From positions 1-16,827 of the forward strand of contig JAKSAU010001111.1 of the NCBI GenBank assembly GCA_022361535.1: DNA of 16,827 bases. The letters are read 5' to 3'. The translations under genes and the position numbers were made by a program. Shown here in pieces: positions 1-8,338 of the stretch. Within the stretch, counting starts at the first letter, position 1; each line of letters opens with the position of its first letter. Under the pieces are notes generated by a model. It was not told the DNA's origin, did not search any database, and saw only the letters and a list, made by a program, of their open reading frames with translations. The stretch is from Desulfobacterales bacterium. Lineage in GTDB: Bacteria > Desulfobacterota > Desulfobacteria > Desulfobacterales > Desulfobacteraceae.

Positions 1-236
1 AGTACATGAAAAACAAAGTCCCTGGAATGGATGTGCCTGATGAAATAATCAAGCGTCTGGCTGGCGTTGAAAAGGGAAAACAGGCCCAGGAAGGTATCGA
101 CATCTGTGTTGAGCATATCCAGGAACTCAAAGAAGTAGAAGGTGTTGCCGGGTTCCATATCATGGCCATTGAATGGGAAGAAAAAGTGCCTGAGATCGTT
201 GAACGATCAGGACTGTACCCCCGCCCGGAGGTATAA
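1..236 (+). CDS. metF: Methylenetetrahydrofolate reductase, C-terminal fragment (5' end outside window)
   Basis: The reading frame is open from the left edge (first complete codon at 3), so this is the last 77 or so residues of a longer gene; the ATG at 6 is internal. The segment GMDVPDEIIKRLAGV, followed by QAQEGIDIC and the end HIMAIEWEEKVPEIVERSG, resembles the C-terminus of MetF-type reductases, which convert 5,10-methylene-THF to 5-methyl-THF on a flavin. In sulfate-reducing Desulfobacterota this enzyme serves the methyl branch of the acetyl-CoA pathway as well as methionine synthesis. The catalytic and FAD-binding parts lie outside the window, so the call rests on recognising the C-terminal sequence only. 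A strong terminator follows 34 bases after the stop, so this is the last gene of its transcript. Confidence 0.75.
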   Translation, partial: YMKNKVPGMDVPDEIIKRLAGVEKGKQAQEGIDICVEHIQELKEVEGVAGFHIMAIEWEEKVPEIVERSGLYPRPEV

Positions 237-270
237 AGTAGTAAGAATCAAATAGATAGTTTAATACCTG

Positions 271-307
271 AGCCCCGGAGAGTTATAATTTTCCGGGGCT
301 TTTTTTT
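271..307 (+). terminator. Rho-independent terminator after metF
   Basis: AGCCCCGGA (271-279) pairs perfectly with TCCGGGGCT (292-300), with a 12-base AT-rich loop, and an uninterrupted T run covers 300-307. This is a textbook intrinsic terminator and separates metF from the next gene. Confidence 0.93.
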
Positions 308-376
308 GCTTGCTATGTACCGTTTAACGAAATGGTGTTCTTGGCAAAGAATCTGTTATCTATACAGATCTTGTTT

Positions 377-404
377 TTTACATCTATGGCGTTTATATTA
401 TACA
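377..404 (+). promoter_or_regulatory. Possible sigma70-type promoter for the binding-protein/kinase operon
   Basis: TTTACA (377-382) and TATACA (399-404) are separated by 16 bases and lie 54 bases before the chosen start of the solute-binding protein, downstream of the metF terminator. A TATTAT at 395-400 is an overlapping alternative -10. The region is AT-rich, so chance matches are possible. No clear operator was seen. Confidence 0.35.
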
Positions 405-457
405 GTATTGTCCAAGAAAGGTCTTTTCACCAGTAGGGTTACTTAAAAAGGATGAGT

Positions 458-1906
458 ATGGGGTTTTATAAAAAAATCGGTGTAAGGGTATGTGTTCTAT
501 GGCTTGTTGTTTGTCTCCAATCTTCTTTTGCAAGTGAGGATTACGGTGCACAGGCTGTAAAGGCTGCGCAAAAATATAAAGGCACAACCTTAAATGTTAC
601 CTGGAACAAAGGATTGATGGCGCAGGAGGTGCTTTTATATTCCGGGCCTTTATGGGAAGAGTTGACCGGTATTAAAATTAATGTTGTTCAGCAGATGATC
701 AGTGAGATATACCCGGCCATTCAAACAGAGTCTCTTGAAAAGTCCGGTAAATATGACATCTATAATATTGTTCCCAACCGGCTTGCCGACTGTGTTAGAC
801 TGGATGCCCTTGAACCCCTGGATTCATACCTTGATCAATACGGATATCGGGAAGACCTAAACGACATTGCCCCTTCTTTCAGGGATAACTGGATGTCATG
901 GAATAACAAGATCTATTCCATACCTGATGACGGAGATATCATCTTCCTTTACTATCGAAAAGATTTGTTTGAGGATGAAGGCAATCAGGCTGCCTTCAAG
1001 TCAAAGTTCGGCTATGAACTTGCTCCTCCCAAAACCTGGAAGCAATTTGACGAAATTGCAAAGTTTTTTACTGATACCTATGCTCCTGATCTTTATGGGT
1101 GCGCCATGATGCACGACAGTCTGTCCTTCTATTTTTTCGAAGAACTATTCCGTATTAATGGTGGCCGTTTCTTTGATCCCAAAACCATGAAAACCACCAT
1201 AAATAGCGATATTGGCGTGGCAACACTTAAAGAAATGATAGATCGCCAGCAGTATATGCCGCCTGGTGCTGCCAAGTGGGGATTCATGGATGTTTTAGGT
1301 GCATTTATTGGTGGAAAAATTGCCATGACTGAGTTTTGGCCTCCGCTGGGGCGCTGGTCCGAAGGATATGGAACAGATACCGAGCAGTTGTCCTGGGTAC
1401 CCAAAAGCAAGATTGCAGGAAAGGTAGGCTATGCCATCACACCCGGAGGCTATTCCGGACTATCTGCAGGGTTTGGCCTGAGTATTTCATCCCACAGCAA
1501 GCATAAGGAGGCAGCTTATCTTTTCATCCAGTGGCTGACCAGCCGCAAGGTGAGCCTTGAACGGGTTCAGATTCCATACAGTCTGCGTGATCCTTACCGG
1601 ATTAGCCATTTTGACAGTGATGCCTATCGAAGCCGCTGGCCGAACGCTCACGAATATCTGGATCTTTTAAAGGACGCAAGCAGTGGTAATAAAGGGTTGC
1701 TGGACCTCTCCTTGTACCAGATCAACCGGTATGAATTAACCCTGACCGAAGGATTGCTGGCAGCATTTACCGGAAAAGCAGACCCAAAAACTGCTTTGGA
1801 TACAGTGGCGGCCTCTTGGGACAAGCTAACGCAAGCCATTGGGGTGGATGAGCAAAGAAAAGCCTACAGGGAATGGGCTAACCTTCCCAATGCTTATCCA
1901 AGGTAA
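458..1906 (+). CDS. Exported family-1 extracellular solute-binding protein (MalE/UgpB type)
   Basis: About 483 residues. It begins with a Sec signal peptide: KK, then the hydrophobic stretch VCVLWLVVCLQ, then SSFA before SEDY as the likely cleavage site. LVVC does not fit a lipobox well, so a soluble periplasmic protein is favoured. The mature part has the fold signature of carbohydrate-type binding proteins: a first lobe with GPLWEELTGIKI, the hinge-like segment IYSIPDDGDIIFLYYRKDLF, PKTWKQFDEIAKFF and, later, EAAYLFIQWLTS. The start at 458 is preferred over the ATG at 452 because AAAAAGG (445-451) is then correctly spaced; starting at 452 puts the ribosome site against the start codon. No permease or ATPase gene lies nearby; the next gene is a sensor kinase 89 bases on. 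I infer a ligand-sensing role, not import. The ligand cannot be read from the sequence; sugar or polyol is only a family-level guess. Confidence 0.85.
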   Translation: MGFYKKIGVRVCVLWLVVCLQSSFASEDYGAQAVKAAQKYKGTTLNVTWNKGLMAQEVLLYSGPLWEELTGIKINVVQQMISEIYPAIQTESLEKSGKYDIYNIVPNRLADCVRLDALEPLDSYLDQYGYREDLNDIAPSFRDNWMSWNNKIYSIPDDGDIIFLYYRKDLFEDEGNQAAFKSKFGYELAPPKTWKQFDEIAKFFTDTYAPDLYGCAMMHDSLSFYFFEELFRINGGRFFDPKTMKTTINSDIGVATLKEMIDRQQYMPPGAAKWGFMDVLGAFIGGKIAMTEFWPPLGRWSEGYGTDTEQLSWVPKSKIAGKVGYAITPGGYSGLSAGFGLSISSHSKHKEAAYLFIQWLTSRKVSLERVQIPYSLRDPYRISHFDSDAYRSRWPNAHEYLDLLKDASSGNKGLLDLSLYQINRYELTLTEGLLAAFTGKADPKTALDTVAASWDKLTQAIGVDEQRKAYREWANLPNAYPR

Positions 1907-1995
1907 AGTCAAAATTCAATTTGTATCAGTCTAAGTGCTTCGTTTCTAAAATAAAAAACTGTGATTCGAGGCGATTCTATACCGGAAAGTAAATT

Positions 1996-4900
1996 ATGAT
2001 GACACATTCCATTCGTACCAAAGCGGTTATTTATACCATAATAATCGTTGTCCTGACTTCAGTAATTTCAACGCTTGGTTTTTCTTTGTTGACCATTAAT
2101 CAAGCACGCAGAGATAATCAGCGGGTACTTCATACCGGCTTAGTCAGTTTTCAGCGCAATTTTTTGGATATACCAGCTACGGTGGATACACAGTTCAACA
2201 CCTTTGCAAAAGAAAAAGATCTTGCGATTCAGACCTTGCAAACCGTTCAAATGGGATGGGATTTGGAAATTGGCCTGTCATTTGCCGGAACCTTTGGAGC
2301 CTACGAGGAATTACTGATTAAAAGTGGTATTTTAGACGGGTTTGCCTTTTATTTCGCCCCCAAATTCAAAGGCGATGAGACCCTTGCTTTATATTATACA
2401 AAAGATTTGGGAAACCTGGTTCAAGTTGAGTCAAAAGGTCATTTCAAGCGGTTATCCTTTGGCAGGGAGCAAATTGAAGATCCAAGCCATTTTCCAAATG
2501 TTTTTTCACCGTCAAAAGATTATTCTTTGACCCTGAAAAACGAGGAGCTTTTCCTTATTGTTGAGTCTGATTACACCGTGGACCCTTTAGGAATAGGGAC
2601 TTCTCGCCGCATCGGTGCTTTTGTGTTTGAGAAACGGATGGGTGTAGACCTTTCGGCCATGAATGAAGAGATGGGTGTGACCTATGCCCTCTACGATGTA
2701 AATGGTCAATTTGGTGCCGGAACTGTTGCCATGCCGGATTTGGATGTCGACGCTGCCAAATTTAGTGATGATATGATCCTGGAACTGTCAGACAATCAGG
2801 GACACACTTATGATTCATTGCTTGTTCCATTGGTGTATAAGGATCATAGAGTTGGCTATGTGTCTGTTAATATCCCAAAATCCGCCACATACAGTAAGAT
2901 TCAGGAAACAGTGACATTGCTTGCCATGATTTCTCTTTCCATTGTTTTGGGTATGGCCTTTGTCAGCTGGTTTACTGTGACAAGATTCAGCAGGCCCATT
3001 CTTGAACTTACCAGTGCTGCTTCTAATATTGCCAAAGGTAACCTGAATCAGGATATACAAATCTCCAGAAAAGATGAGCTGGGAAGCCTGGCTGAAAGCT
3101 TTGCACACATGCGCGATGCCGTCAGGGAAAAAATAGAGGAAATCCAGGTGGCTGAAAAAAAATACCGCGGTATTTTTGAGAATGCGCCTGGTGGAATTTT
3201 TCAGACCACACCTCAAGGAAAAGTTCTGACAGTAAATATCGCTTTTGCAAGGATGCTTGGATTTGATTCTGTAAAAGACCTGCTGTCGAGCATTCAGACG
3301 CTTGAAAAAGATGTCTATTATAAGTCCGATGACAGACAGGAGTTTAAAACGCGCATGCTGGAAACAGGTTTTGTAAAAGGGTTTGAAACCAAGTTTTTTA
3401 AAGCCAAAGGCAACCCAATAGATGTTTCTATCAATGCTCACCTGGTTAAAGATGACCAAGGCGATATACAGTATTTTGAAGGTATTGTAGAGGATATTTC
3501 AGAAAGAAAACGTGCCGAACTGCTCAGGATTGAAAAAGAGGCTGCAGTAGCCGCTTCCCAGACCAAAAGTGATTTTTTGGCAAATATGAGTCATGAAATC
3601 AGGACCCCTATGAACGCCATTATCGGCCTGACTTATCTTGTATTAAATACAAAGCTTACATCTAAACAATACGAGTTTTTAAAGAATATCGAAAACGCAT
3701 CCCAGTCTTTGCTCAGGATAATTAACGATATCCTGGATTTTTCAAAGATTGAGGCAGGTAAACTGAAAATGGAATTTACCCCATTTTCTCTTGATGAGGT
3801 GCTCAATAACCTGTCAAGCTCAGTCAGCTTGAGCGCCAATGAAAAAGAAGTAGAGTTTCTAATTTCCAGGGACAAAGCCGTCCCCAACTTCCTGGTCGGA
3901 GATCCACTTCGTTTAGGCCAGGTGCTGACCAATTTGTGCACCAATGCCGTAAAGTTTACAGATATCGGGGAAATCGTTGTTGGTATACAGGTTGTTGGTG
4001 ACAGTCAGGCTGGGCACACAAGCCAGATCACACTTGAGTTTTCTGTCCAAGATACCGGTATAGGATTGAGCCAGGAGGAACAGTCAAAATTGTTCCAGCG
4101 CTTTACACAGGCTGATACATCAACCACGAGAAAGTATGGGGGGACAGGTCTCGGGTTGACGATCTGCAAACGTTTAGTAGAGCTAATGGGTGGTGACATT
4201 TCTGTGGCAAGTGAAAAAGGAACAGGCAGCACCTTTACATTTACGGTTAAGGTCGGGGTGCAAAGCGATGTCAAGGAAAGTCGCCGGTCCCTTCCTGAGG
4301 ATCTGACACGACTTAGGATTTTGATTGTTGATGACAATCCGACATCCAGAGCTATTTTTGAGGATATGCTGGCAACCTATACCCGAGTCTCTCAGGCTGC
4401 TTCAGGCGGCGAGGCAATTTCCGAGCTGCGTGCAGGAATTGAGGCCGATGATGCCTACGACCTTGTGCTCATGGATTGGAAGATGCCGGGCATGGACGGT
4501 ATTGAAGCGATCCGGCAAATCGATCGCGATCCGGTGATTGCAAAGAAGAAACCATCCGTAGTCCTTGTTACGGCATACGGACGCCAGGAAATCATGGAAA
4601 AGGCAAAGAATGTCGGTGCTGACGGTTTTTTAATAAAACCTGTCAATGCTTCTATGCTGTTTGATGTGATCATGGATGTATTTGGGGGCCATACCGCTAA
4701 AAGCGAAAGACTGACACAAAAAAATGCTGCCGACACTGATGCATTGGCTTGTGTGGCCGGAGCTAAAGTTCTCTTGGTCGAAGATAATGAAATAAATCAG
4801 AAAGTGGCTGCAGAATTATTAAAGCAGGCACGGGTAACAGTGAGTATAGCAAACAACGGCATTCAATGTTTGAAACAAATTGAAAAAGACGTATTTGATC

Positions 4901-5799
4901 TGGTTTTTATGGACATTCAAATGCCCGGTATGGATGGATATGAAGCAACGAACAGGCTCCGGAGCAAGAACGTGGCCATACCCATTATTGCCATGACCGC
5001 ACATGCCATGGTAGGAGAAAGGGAAAAGTGCCTCCAAGCTGGTATGGATGACTATATCCCCAAGCCCATTGACCCTGCTGATTTATATTCAAAATTGATC
5101 AAATGGATATCCAAAGGACAAAGTAATGCGCCTGCTGCTGAGCCTCCTGAAATCGATGCACTGGAGTGTGAAGATGAGGTGTGCCTTCCTGAATCTTTAC
5201 CTGGTATTGATATGGAAGTTGGGTTGATGCGAGTGGGACAAAATAAAAAATTATATAAAGAGCTGCTTATCAGTTTTAGGGAGAATTATTCTGAAACCGG
5301 TAAACAGCTATCCCGGGAATTGGGTAAAAGGGAGTATGAAACTGCAGGCAGACTTGCGCATACAATAAAAGGATTATCAGGGAATTTAGGAGCGATGCAG
5401 TTGTACCAGGCAGCCTTGGATCTTGAGTCTGGGATTCTAAAAGGGCGGCATGAGGACCTTGCCCCATTGCTCCGTATTTTTAACGAGACTGTAGATATTG
5501 TCGCCAAGGGCCTTGTTGAGCTGGACCCTGAAAAAAAAGGGGATATACAGGCAGTTAGTGATGTAGACCCTGATCAATTGCTGCTGATGCTTGAGTCTCT
5601 TGCCCAAACACTGGAATCAGATTATATTGCAGCTGCTGATAGACTCAAAGAACTTGAACCGCATTTGGCTGCCTCTGAAATGAGTGAAGAATTTATTGTT
5701 ATGAAAAATCAAATAGAGTCTTTTGATATGCAAAGTGCCGGCATCACCCTTTCCAAAATAGTAAATGCCGTTAAACAAAAAAAGGACCATGACGCATGA
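1996..5799 (+). CDS. Hybrid sensor histidine kinase, periplasmic sensor-HAMP-PAS-HisKA-HATPase-REC-REC-Hpt
   Basis: 1267 residues in the inner membrane. TM1 is at about 8-32 and a periplasmic sensor, probably Cache-like, at about 33-304. TM2 is at about 306-328, HAMP at 327-380 and PAS at 390-508 (ending [10 protein letters not shown]). HisKA carries SHEIRTP with phospho-acceptor His533. The HATPase has the N box around Asn650, DTGIGL, and GGTGLGL. REC1 starts near 773 (phospho-acceptor Asp827, in LMDWKMPG), REC2 near 923 (Asp973, in FMDIQMPG). Hpt follows from about 1070 (His1122, in [13 protein letters not shown]). An acidic helical tail follows the Hpt. All relay residues are present, so a complete His-Asp-His-Asp relay is expected. 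GGAAAG-type Shine-Dalgarno (1983-1988) supports the start; 1999 is an equally possible Met. The gene lies between a binding-protein gene and a REC-GGDEF gene, which suggests it reads the binding protein and phosphorylates the regulator. Confidence 0.93.
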   Translation: MMTHSIRTKAVIYTIIIVVLTSVISTLGFSLLTINQARRDNQRVLHTGLVSFQRNFLDIPATVDTQFNTFAKEKDLAIQTLQTVQMGWDLEIGLSFAGTFGAYEELLIKSGILDGFAFYFAPKFKGDETLALYYTKDLGNLVQVESKGHFKRLSFGREQIEDPSHFPNVFSPSKDYSLTLKNEELFLIVESDYTVDPLGIGTSRRIGAFVFEKRMGVDLSAMNEEMGVTYALYDVNGQFGAGTVAMPDLDVDAAKFSDDMILELSDNQGHTYDSLLVPLVYKDHRVGYVSVNIPKSATYSKIQETVTLLAMISLSIVLGMAFVSWFTVTRFSRPILELTSAASNIAKGNLNQDIQISRKDELGSLAESFAHMRDAVREKIEEIQVAEKKYRGIFENAPGGIFQTTPQGKVLTVNIAFARMLGFDSVKDLLSSIQTLEKDVYYKSDDRQEFKTRMLETGFVKGFETKFFKAKGNPIDVSINAHLVKDDQGDIQYFEGIVEDISERKRAELLRIEKEAAVAASQTKSDFLANMSHEIRTPMNAIIGLTYLVLNTKLTSKQYEFLKNIENASQSLLRIINDILDFSKIEAGKLKMEFTPFSLDEVLNNLSSSVSLSANEKEVEFLISRDKAVPNFLVGDPLRLGQVLTNLCTNAVKFTDIGEIVVGIQVVGDSQAGHTSQITLEFSVQDTGIGLSQEEQSKLFQRFTQADTSTTRKYGGTGLGLTICKRLVELMGGDISVASEKGTGSTFTFTVKVGVQSDVKESRRSLPEDLTRLRILIVDDNPTSRAIFEDMLATYTRVSQAASGGEAISELRAGIEADDAYDLVLMDWKMPGMDGIEAIRQIDRDPVIAKKKPSVVLVTAYGRQEIMEKAKNVGADGFLIKPVNASMLFDVIMDVFGGHTAKSERLTQKNAADTDALACVAGAKVLLVEDNEINQKVAAELLKQARVTVSIANNGIQCLKQIEKDVFDLVFMDIQMPGMDGYEATNRLRSKNVAIPIIAMTAHAMVGEREKCLQAGMDDYIPKPIDPADLYSKLIKWISKGQSNAPAAEPPEIDALECEDEVCLPESLPGIDMEVGLMRVGQNKKLYKELLISFRENYSETGKQLSRELGKREYETAGRLAHTIKGLSGNLGAMQLYQAALDLESGILKGRHEDLAPLLRIFNETVDIVAKGLVELDPEKKGDIQAVSDVDPDQLLLMLESLAQTLESDYIAAADRLKELEPHLAASEMSEEFIVMKNQIESFDMQSAGITLSKIVNAVKQKKDHDA

Positions 5800-6731
5800 C
5801 GACTCGAGATCACATGTATACCGTACTTATTGTGGATGATACCCATGATAACATCCGTATTCTTATGGATACCCTTAAAGATGAGTATAAACTTTTGGCT
5901 GCCACATCTGGAGAGAGCGCCCTTGAGATGCTTTTTTCAGGTAAAGCACTCCCGGATTTGATTCTTTTGGATATACTCATGCCCGGTATTGATGGATATG
6001 ACGTGTGCAAGCAATTGAAAGAAAATGATCTTACAAGGCATATCCCCGTGATATTTGTTACTGCTATCTCGGAGATCATGGATGAAACCAAAGGGTTTAA
6101 GCTTGGAGCTGTTGATTATATAACCAAACCCTTTCATCCCCCCATTGTAAAGGCCAGGGTACAGGCACATATTAACCTTAAGGTTAAAACCGACATGCTG
6201 GAGCAATTGGCTTCCCTTGACGGCTTGACCAATATACCCAACCGTAGAAAGTTTGATGAAGTAATTGAAAATGAGTGGAAAAGAGCGCTACGGTATACGT
6301 TTCCCCTATCTGTTATTATGATTGATGTGGATCGATTCAAACAATTTAATGACCAGTACGGTCATGCAGCAGGTGATACATGTCTCCAGGATGTTGCCAA
6401 GGAAATGAAAACATGCCTTAAGCGCGCTTATGATTTTATTGCCAGGTATGGTGGAGAAGAATTTGTGGTCATTCTGCCTGATGTCGATTCGAGCGGTGCT
6501 TCTTTAATAGGGGAATGTATGAAACAGGCTGTAGAGGCGTTGGGTATTCCCCATGAGAAATCAGGTGTATCAAACCAGGTTACTATAAGTCTTGGGGTGG
6601 CCACGATCCGTCCTGAAGAACGAGATGCATCTTGTTTGGAGTTGGTTGAAGCAGCAGACCAATTACTTTATCAGGCTAAAAATGAAGGGCGCAATAAAAT
6701 GGTCGTCAAGGATCTCAATGCGCCCGAATAA
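5796..6731 (+). CDS. Response regulator diguanylate cyclase (REC-GGDEF)
   Basis: 311 residues, cytoplasmic. The REC domain spans about 8-125, with the acidic pair Asp14/Asp15, phospho-acceptor Asp59 in LLDILMPG and Lys111 in ITKPF. A short helical linker leads to a GGDEF domain (about 140-305) beginning DGLTNIPNRRKF. The active-site motif is GGEEF (219-223), a functional variant. The RxxD inhibitory site (RAYD, 210-213) sits exactly five residues ahead of it, so an active diguanylate cyclase with c-di-GMP product inhibition is expected. The layout resembles PleD/WspR-type regulators. The start overlaps the kinase stop as ATGA, implying translational coupling and making it the natural receiver for the kinase Hpt. 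A Met at 5814 is an alternative start. A terminator follows, so it ends the operon. Confidence 0.94.
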   Translation: MTTRDHMYTVLIVDDTHDNIRILMDTLKDEYKLLAATSGESALEMLFSGKALPDLILLDILMPGIDGYDVCKQLKENDLTRHIPVIFVTAISEIMDETKGFKLGAVDYITKPFHPPIVKARVQAHINLKVKTDMLEQLASLDGLTNIPNRRKFDEVIENEWKRALRYTFPLSVIMIDVDRFKQFNDQYGHAAGDTCLQDVAKEMKTCLKRAYDFIARYGGEEFVVILPDVDSSGASLIGECMKQAVEALGIPHEKSGVSNQVTISLGVATIRPEERDASCLELVEAADQLLYQAKNEGRNKMVVKDLNAPE

Positions 6732-6851
6732 AAAGAGTATTCCAAATATATGACAATCAATGAGCTTCCCTTGCTTATGATTTAGATGTTATTCATTGTT
6801 AGTCCATGGTCTGGCAAAGGAAAATTAGAACAATTGGAATATACAAAAACC

Positions 6852-6900
6852 GGCCTGTTTATTCCTGAAAGGAAAATCCTTTACCAGGCCCTCATTTTTT
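6852..6900 (+). terminator. Probable terminator after the kinase/cyclase operon
   Basis: GGCCTG (6852-6857) pairs with CAGGCC (6885-6890), and an inner hairpin AAAGGA (6868-6873) / TCCTTT (6877-6882) nests inside with an AAA loop. CTCA then T6 (6895-6900) follows. The structure is longer and less compact than a standard terminator, but it is in the right place, about 120 bases after the stop. Confidence 0.6.
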
Positions 6901-6942
6901 ATTATGACTAATGAATTGATTAAGAGTTATTCATAGAGGCGA

Positions 6943-6968
6943 CAATTGGTCCGGCCGGGTACCAGTTG
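6943..6968. promoter_or_regulatory. Imperfect dyad upstream of the yebG-like gene (candidate operator)
   Basis: CAATTGGT (6943-6950) and ACCAGTTG (6961-6968) form an inverted repeat with one mismatch in eight and a GC-rich 10-base spacer. It ends 25 bases before the start codon. The 18-base centre-to-centre spacing fits a dimeric repressor. It does not match the E. coli LexA box, but LexA sites vary widely in Deltaproteobacteria. No regulator can be named. Confidence 0.35.
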
Positions 6969-6993
6969 AAAATCAGATGTTTAAGGAGAAAAT

Positions 6994-7401
6994 ATGGCTG
7001 TAATCGTTCAATATATTGTTGTCAGGAATGGAGAGGAAAAGATGACATTTGCGACAAAAAAAGAAGCAGACGCTTATGATAAAATGCTTGATATTGCCGA
7101 CAAACTGTTTAACTTCCTGGACCAATCCGGTATTGAACTCGACGAAACCCAGCAAGAGGAAATTTCACTTCTCATGGCTGAGAAACGAGATGAGGTGATG
7201 CCCATCTTAAGAGGTATTGCCCCAAAAAAGAAAGCAGCGACTGCAAAAACGGCTTCTGCAAAAAGCACTGCTGCAAAATCACCGGCCAAGCCCGCTGGTA
7301 AAAAAGCGGTTAAACCCGCTGCCAAAACGCCTGCTAAACCTGCAGTAAAAGCGCCTGCCAAAACCCGGGCTCGGTCTAAAGCGGCATCTGGTAAAAAATA
7401 G
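6994..7401 (+). CDS. yebG: YebG-family protein with a histone-H1-like Lys/Ala/Pro-rich C-terminal tail
   Basis: 135 residues. Residues 1-77 match the YebG family: MAVIVQYIVVRNGEEKM, then FATKKEADAYDKMLDIAD, close to E. coli YebG from memory. E. coli YebG is a small SOS-induced DNA-damage protein of poorly known function. Residues 78-135 are low-complexity: 17 Lys and 2 Arg among 58 residues, mixed with Ala and Pro in repeating AKxxAK/PAKP units and without acidic residues. This resembles bacterial histone-H1-like (AlgP/HctB-type) tails and predicts non-specific DNA binding. AAGGAG six bases before the ATG at 6994 fixes the start. It is monocistronic: a terminator lies upstream, and a convergent gene ends 31 bases downstream. 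A dyad at 6943-6968 may regulate it. The family call is confident; a DNA-compacting or damage role is inference. Confidence 0.85.
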   Translation: MAVIVQYIVVRNGEEKMTFATKKEADAYDKMLDIADKLFNFLDQSGIELDETQQEEISLLMAEKRDEVMPILRGIAPKKKAATAKTASAKSTAAKSPAKPAGKKAVKPAAKTPAKPAVKAPAKTRARSKAASGKK

Positions 7402-7432
7402 CAGAATAGGTACAACCATTGCTAAGTAGTTT

Positions 7433-8338
7433 TTAAAGAGCTCCTTGGGATCCCATGCCCACAATTTTGTGAATGGAGTTGTAGTCTTCGTCACAGACTT
7501 TGACTAATCCTGTCATTTTCATATTTTCCAGCATTGTATCCAACCTTGGTGATGATGAAAAAAAGATTTGTTTAATTTGGGCCCTTAACGACGGTTCTAC
7601 GGCACCGCTGAATACAAAAGGGTCGTAATGAATCGGTTTGGATCGCCACAATATAACGACCTGATCAGGCAAAATAACTTTGTTTTGTACCGCCTCGTCA
7701 AGGCGGGCAGACGATACAAACGCCCCATCCACATGGCCTCGGACAACCGATCTTATGGAACGGTCATGGGAGCCGGTGTATATAAGGGTACCAAAGTACT
7801 CTTTTAAGGATGCGCCCAGTGTTTCGGAAAAAGCAAGGTTAGGGATCACTGCTCCTGAAGTGCTTGCAGGGTCTGTCAAAGCGATTTTTCTTTTTTTCAA
7901 TCCTTCTATTTCACGAATCCCTGTTTTTTCTAAAGTAAAGAGTATGGAGTGGTAAAAGCTGCCCTGTGGTGTGCTGAATCCCTTTTTTCTGGCAAACGAG
8001 GCAAACGCTTGAACACGTAAATCCCTGGCTCTGGCTTTTGCATAAGAGGCAGGGCCAAGGATAGCCAAATCAATGGTTTCAGATAGTACCCCTTCAATAA
8101 CAGCTGTATAAGATTGTGGACGGATTATTTTTACAGGCCTGTTGAGTTTGTCTTCAAGCAGTTCGAGCAGCGGTGCAAGTTCATTTAGTTGCTGGTCCAC
8201 ATTTTTCTTGGGAATGAGACTGAAATAAAGTGGTTTTTTTGAATCACTTTTCTGGTGGCTGCCTGCATTTGTGTGAACGACTAATCCAAATAATAGAAAA
8301 AGGAGCACCGTGGCTAAAACTAAAATGTGTCGCTTCAT
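7433..8338 (-). CDS. PhnD-like periplasmic substrate-binding protein, lone, paired with a GGDEF-EAL gene
   Basis: 301 residues. A signal peptide (MKRH, hydrophobic LVLATVLLFLLFGLVV, cleavage probably after HTNA) precedes a PhnD/phosphonate-type binding protein. Typical landmarks are SYTAVIEGVLSETIDLAILGPASYAKA, the anion-binding DPASTSG (Ser159-Thr160-Ser161), and SIRSVVRGHVDGAFVSSARLDE, which fits the usual 'GxVDAG' segment. Family members bind phosphonates, phosphite or other small anions for ABC import, but no transporter genes are near. The start overlaps the stop of the upstream GGDEF-EAL gene by 4 bp (8335-8338), so the two are made together. I infer that it presents a ligand to that protein's periplasmic domain, as NspS does for MbaA in Vibrio cholerae. 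The true ligand is unknown. Confidence 0.87.
   Translation of the reverse strand: MKRHILVLATVLLFLLFGLVVHTNAGSHQKSDSKKPLYFSLIPKKNVDQQLNELAPLLELLEDKLNRPVKIIRPQSYTAVIEGVLSETIDLAILGPASYAKARARDLRVQAFASFARKKGFSTPQGSFYHSILFTLEKTGIREIEGLKKRKIALTDPASTSGAVIPNLAFSETLGASLKEYFGTLIYTGSHDRSIRSVVRGHVDGAFVSSARLDEAVQNKVILPDQVVILWRSKPIHYDPFVFSGAVEPSLRAQIKQIFFSSSPRLDTMLENMKMTGLVKVCDEDYNSIHKIVGMGSQGAL

Noticed and set aside
458..1906. Component of an ABC importer encoded here
   Set aside because: No permease or ATPase gene occurs anywhere in the window. The same holds for the PhnD-like protein at 7433-8338. A transporter elsewhere cannot be excluded.
2815..3459. 214-codon open frame on the minus strand inside the kinase gene
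   Set aside because: It lies antisense to the sensor, HAMP and PAS regions, whose plus-strand frame is clearly coding. The antisense product has no recognisable domain and no ribosome site was seen.
6901..6993. Classical LexA box upstream of the yebG-like gene
   Set aside because: No CTGT-N8-ACAG or close variant was found between the preceding terminator and the start codon; only the unrelated dyad at 6943-6968 is present.
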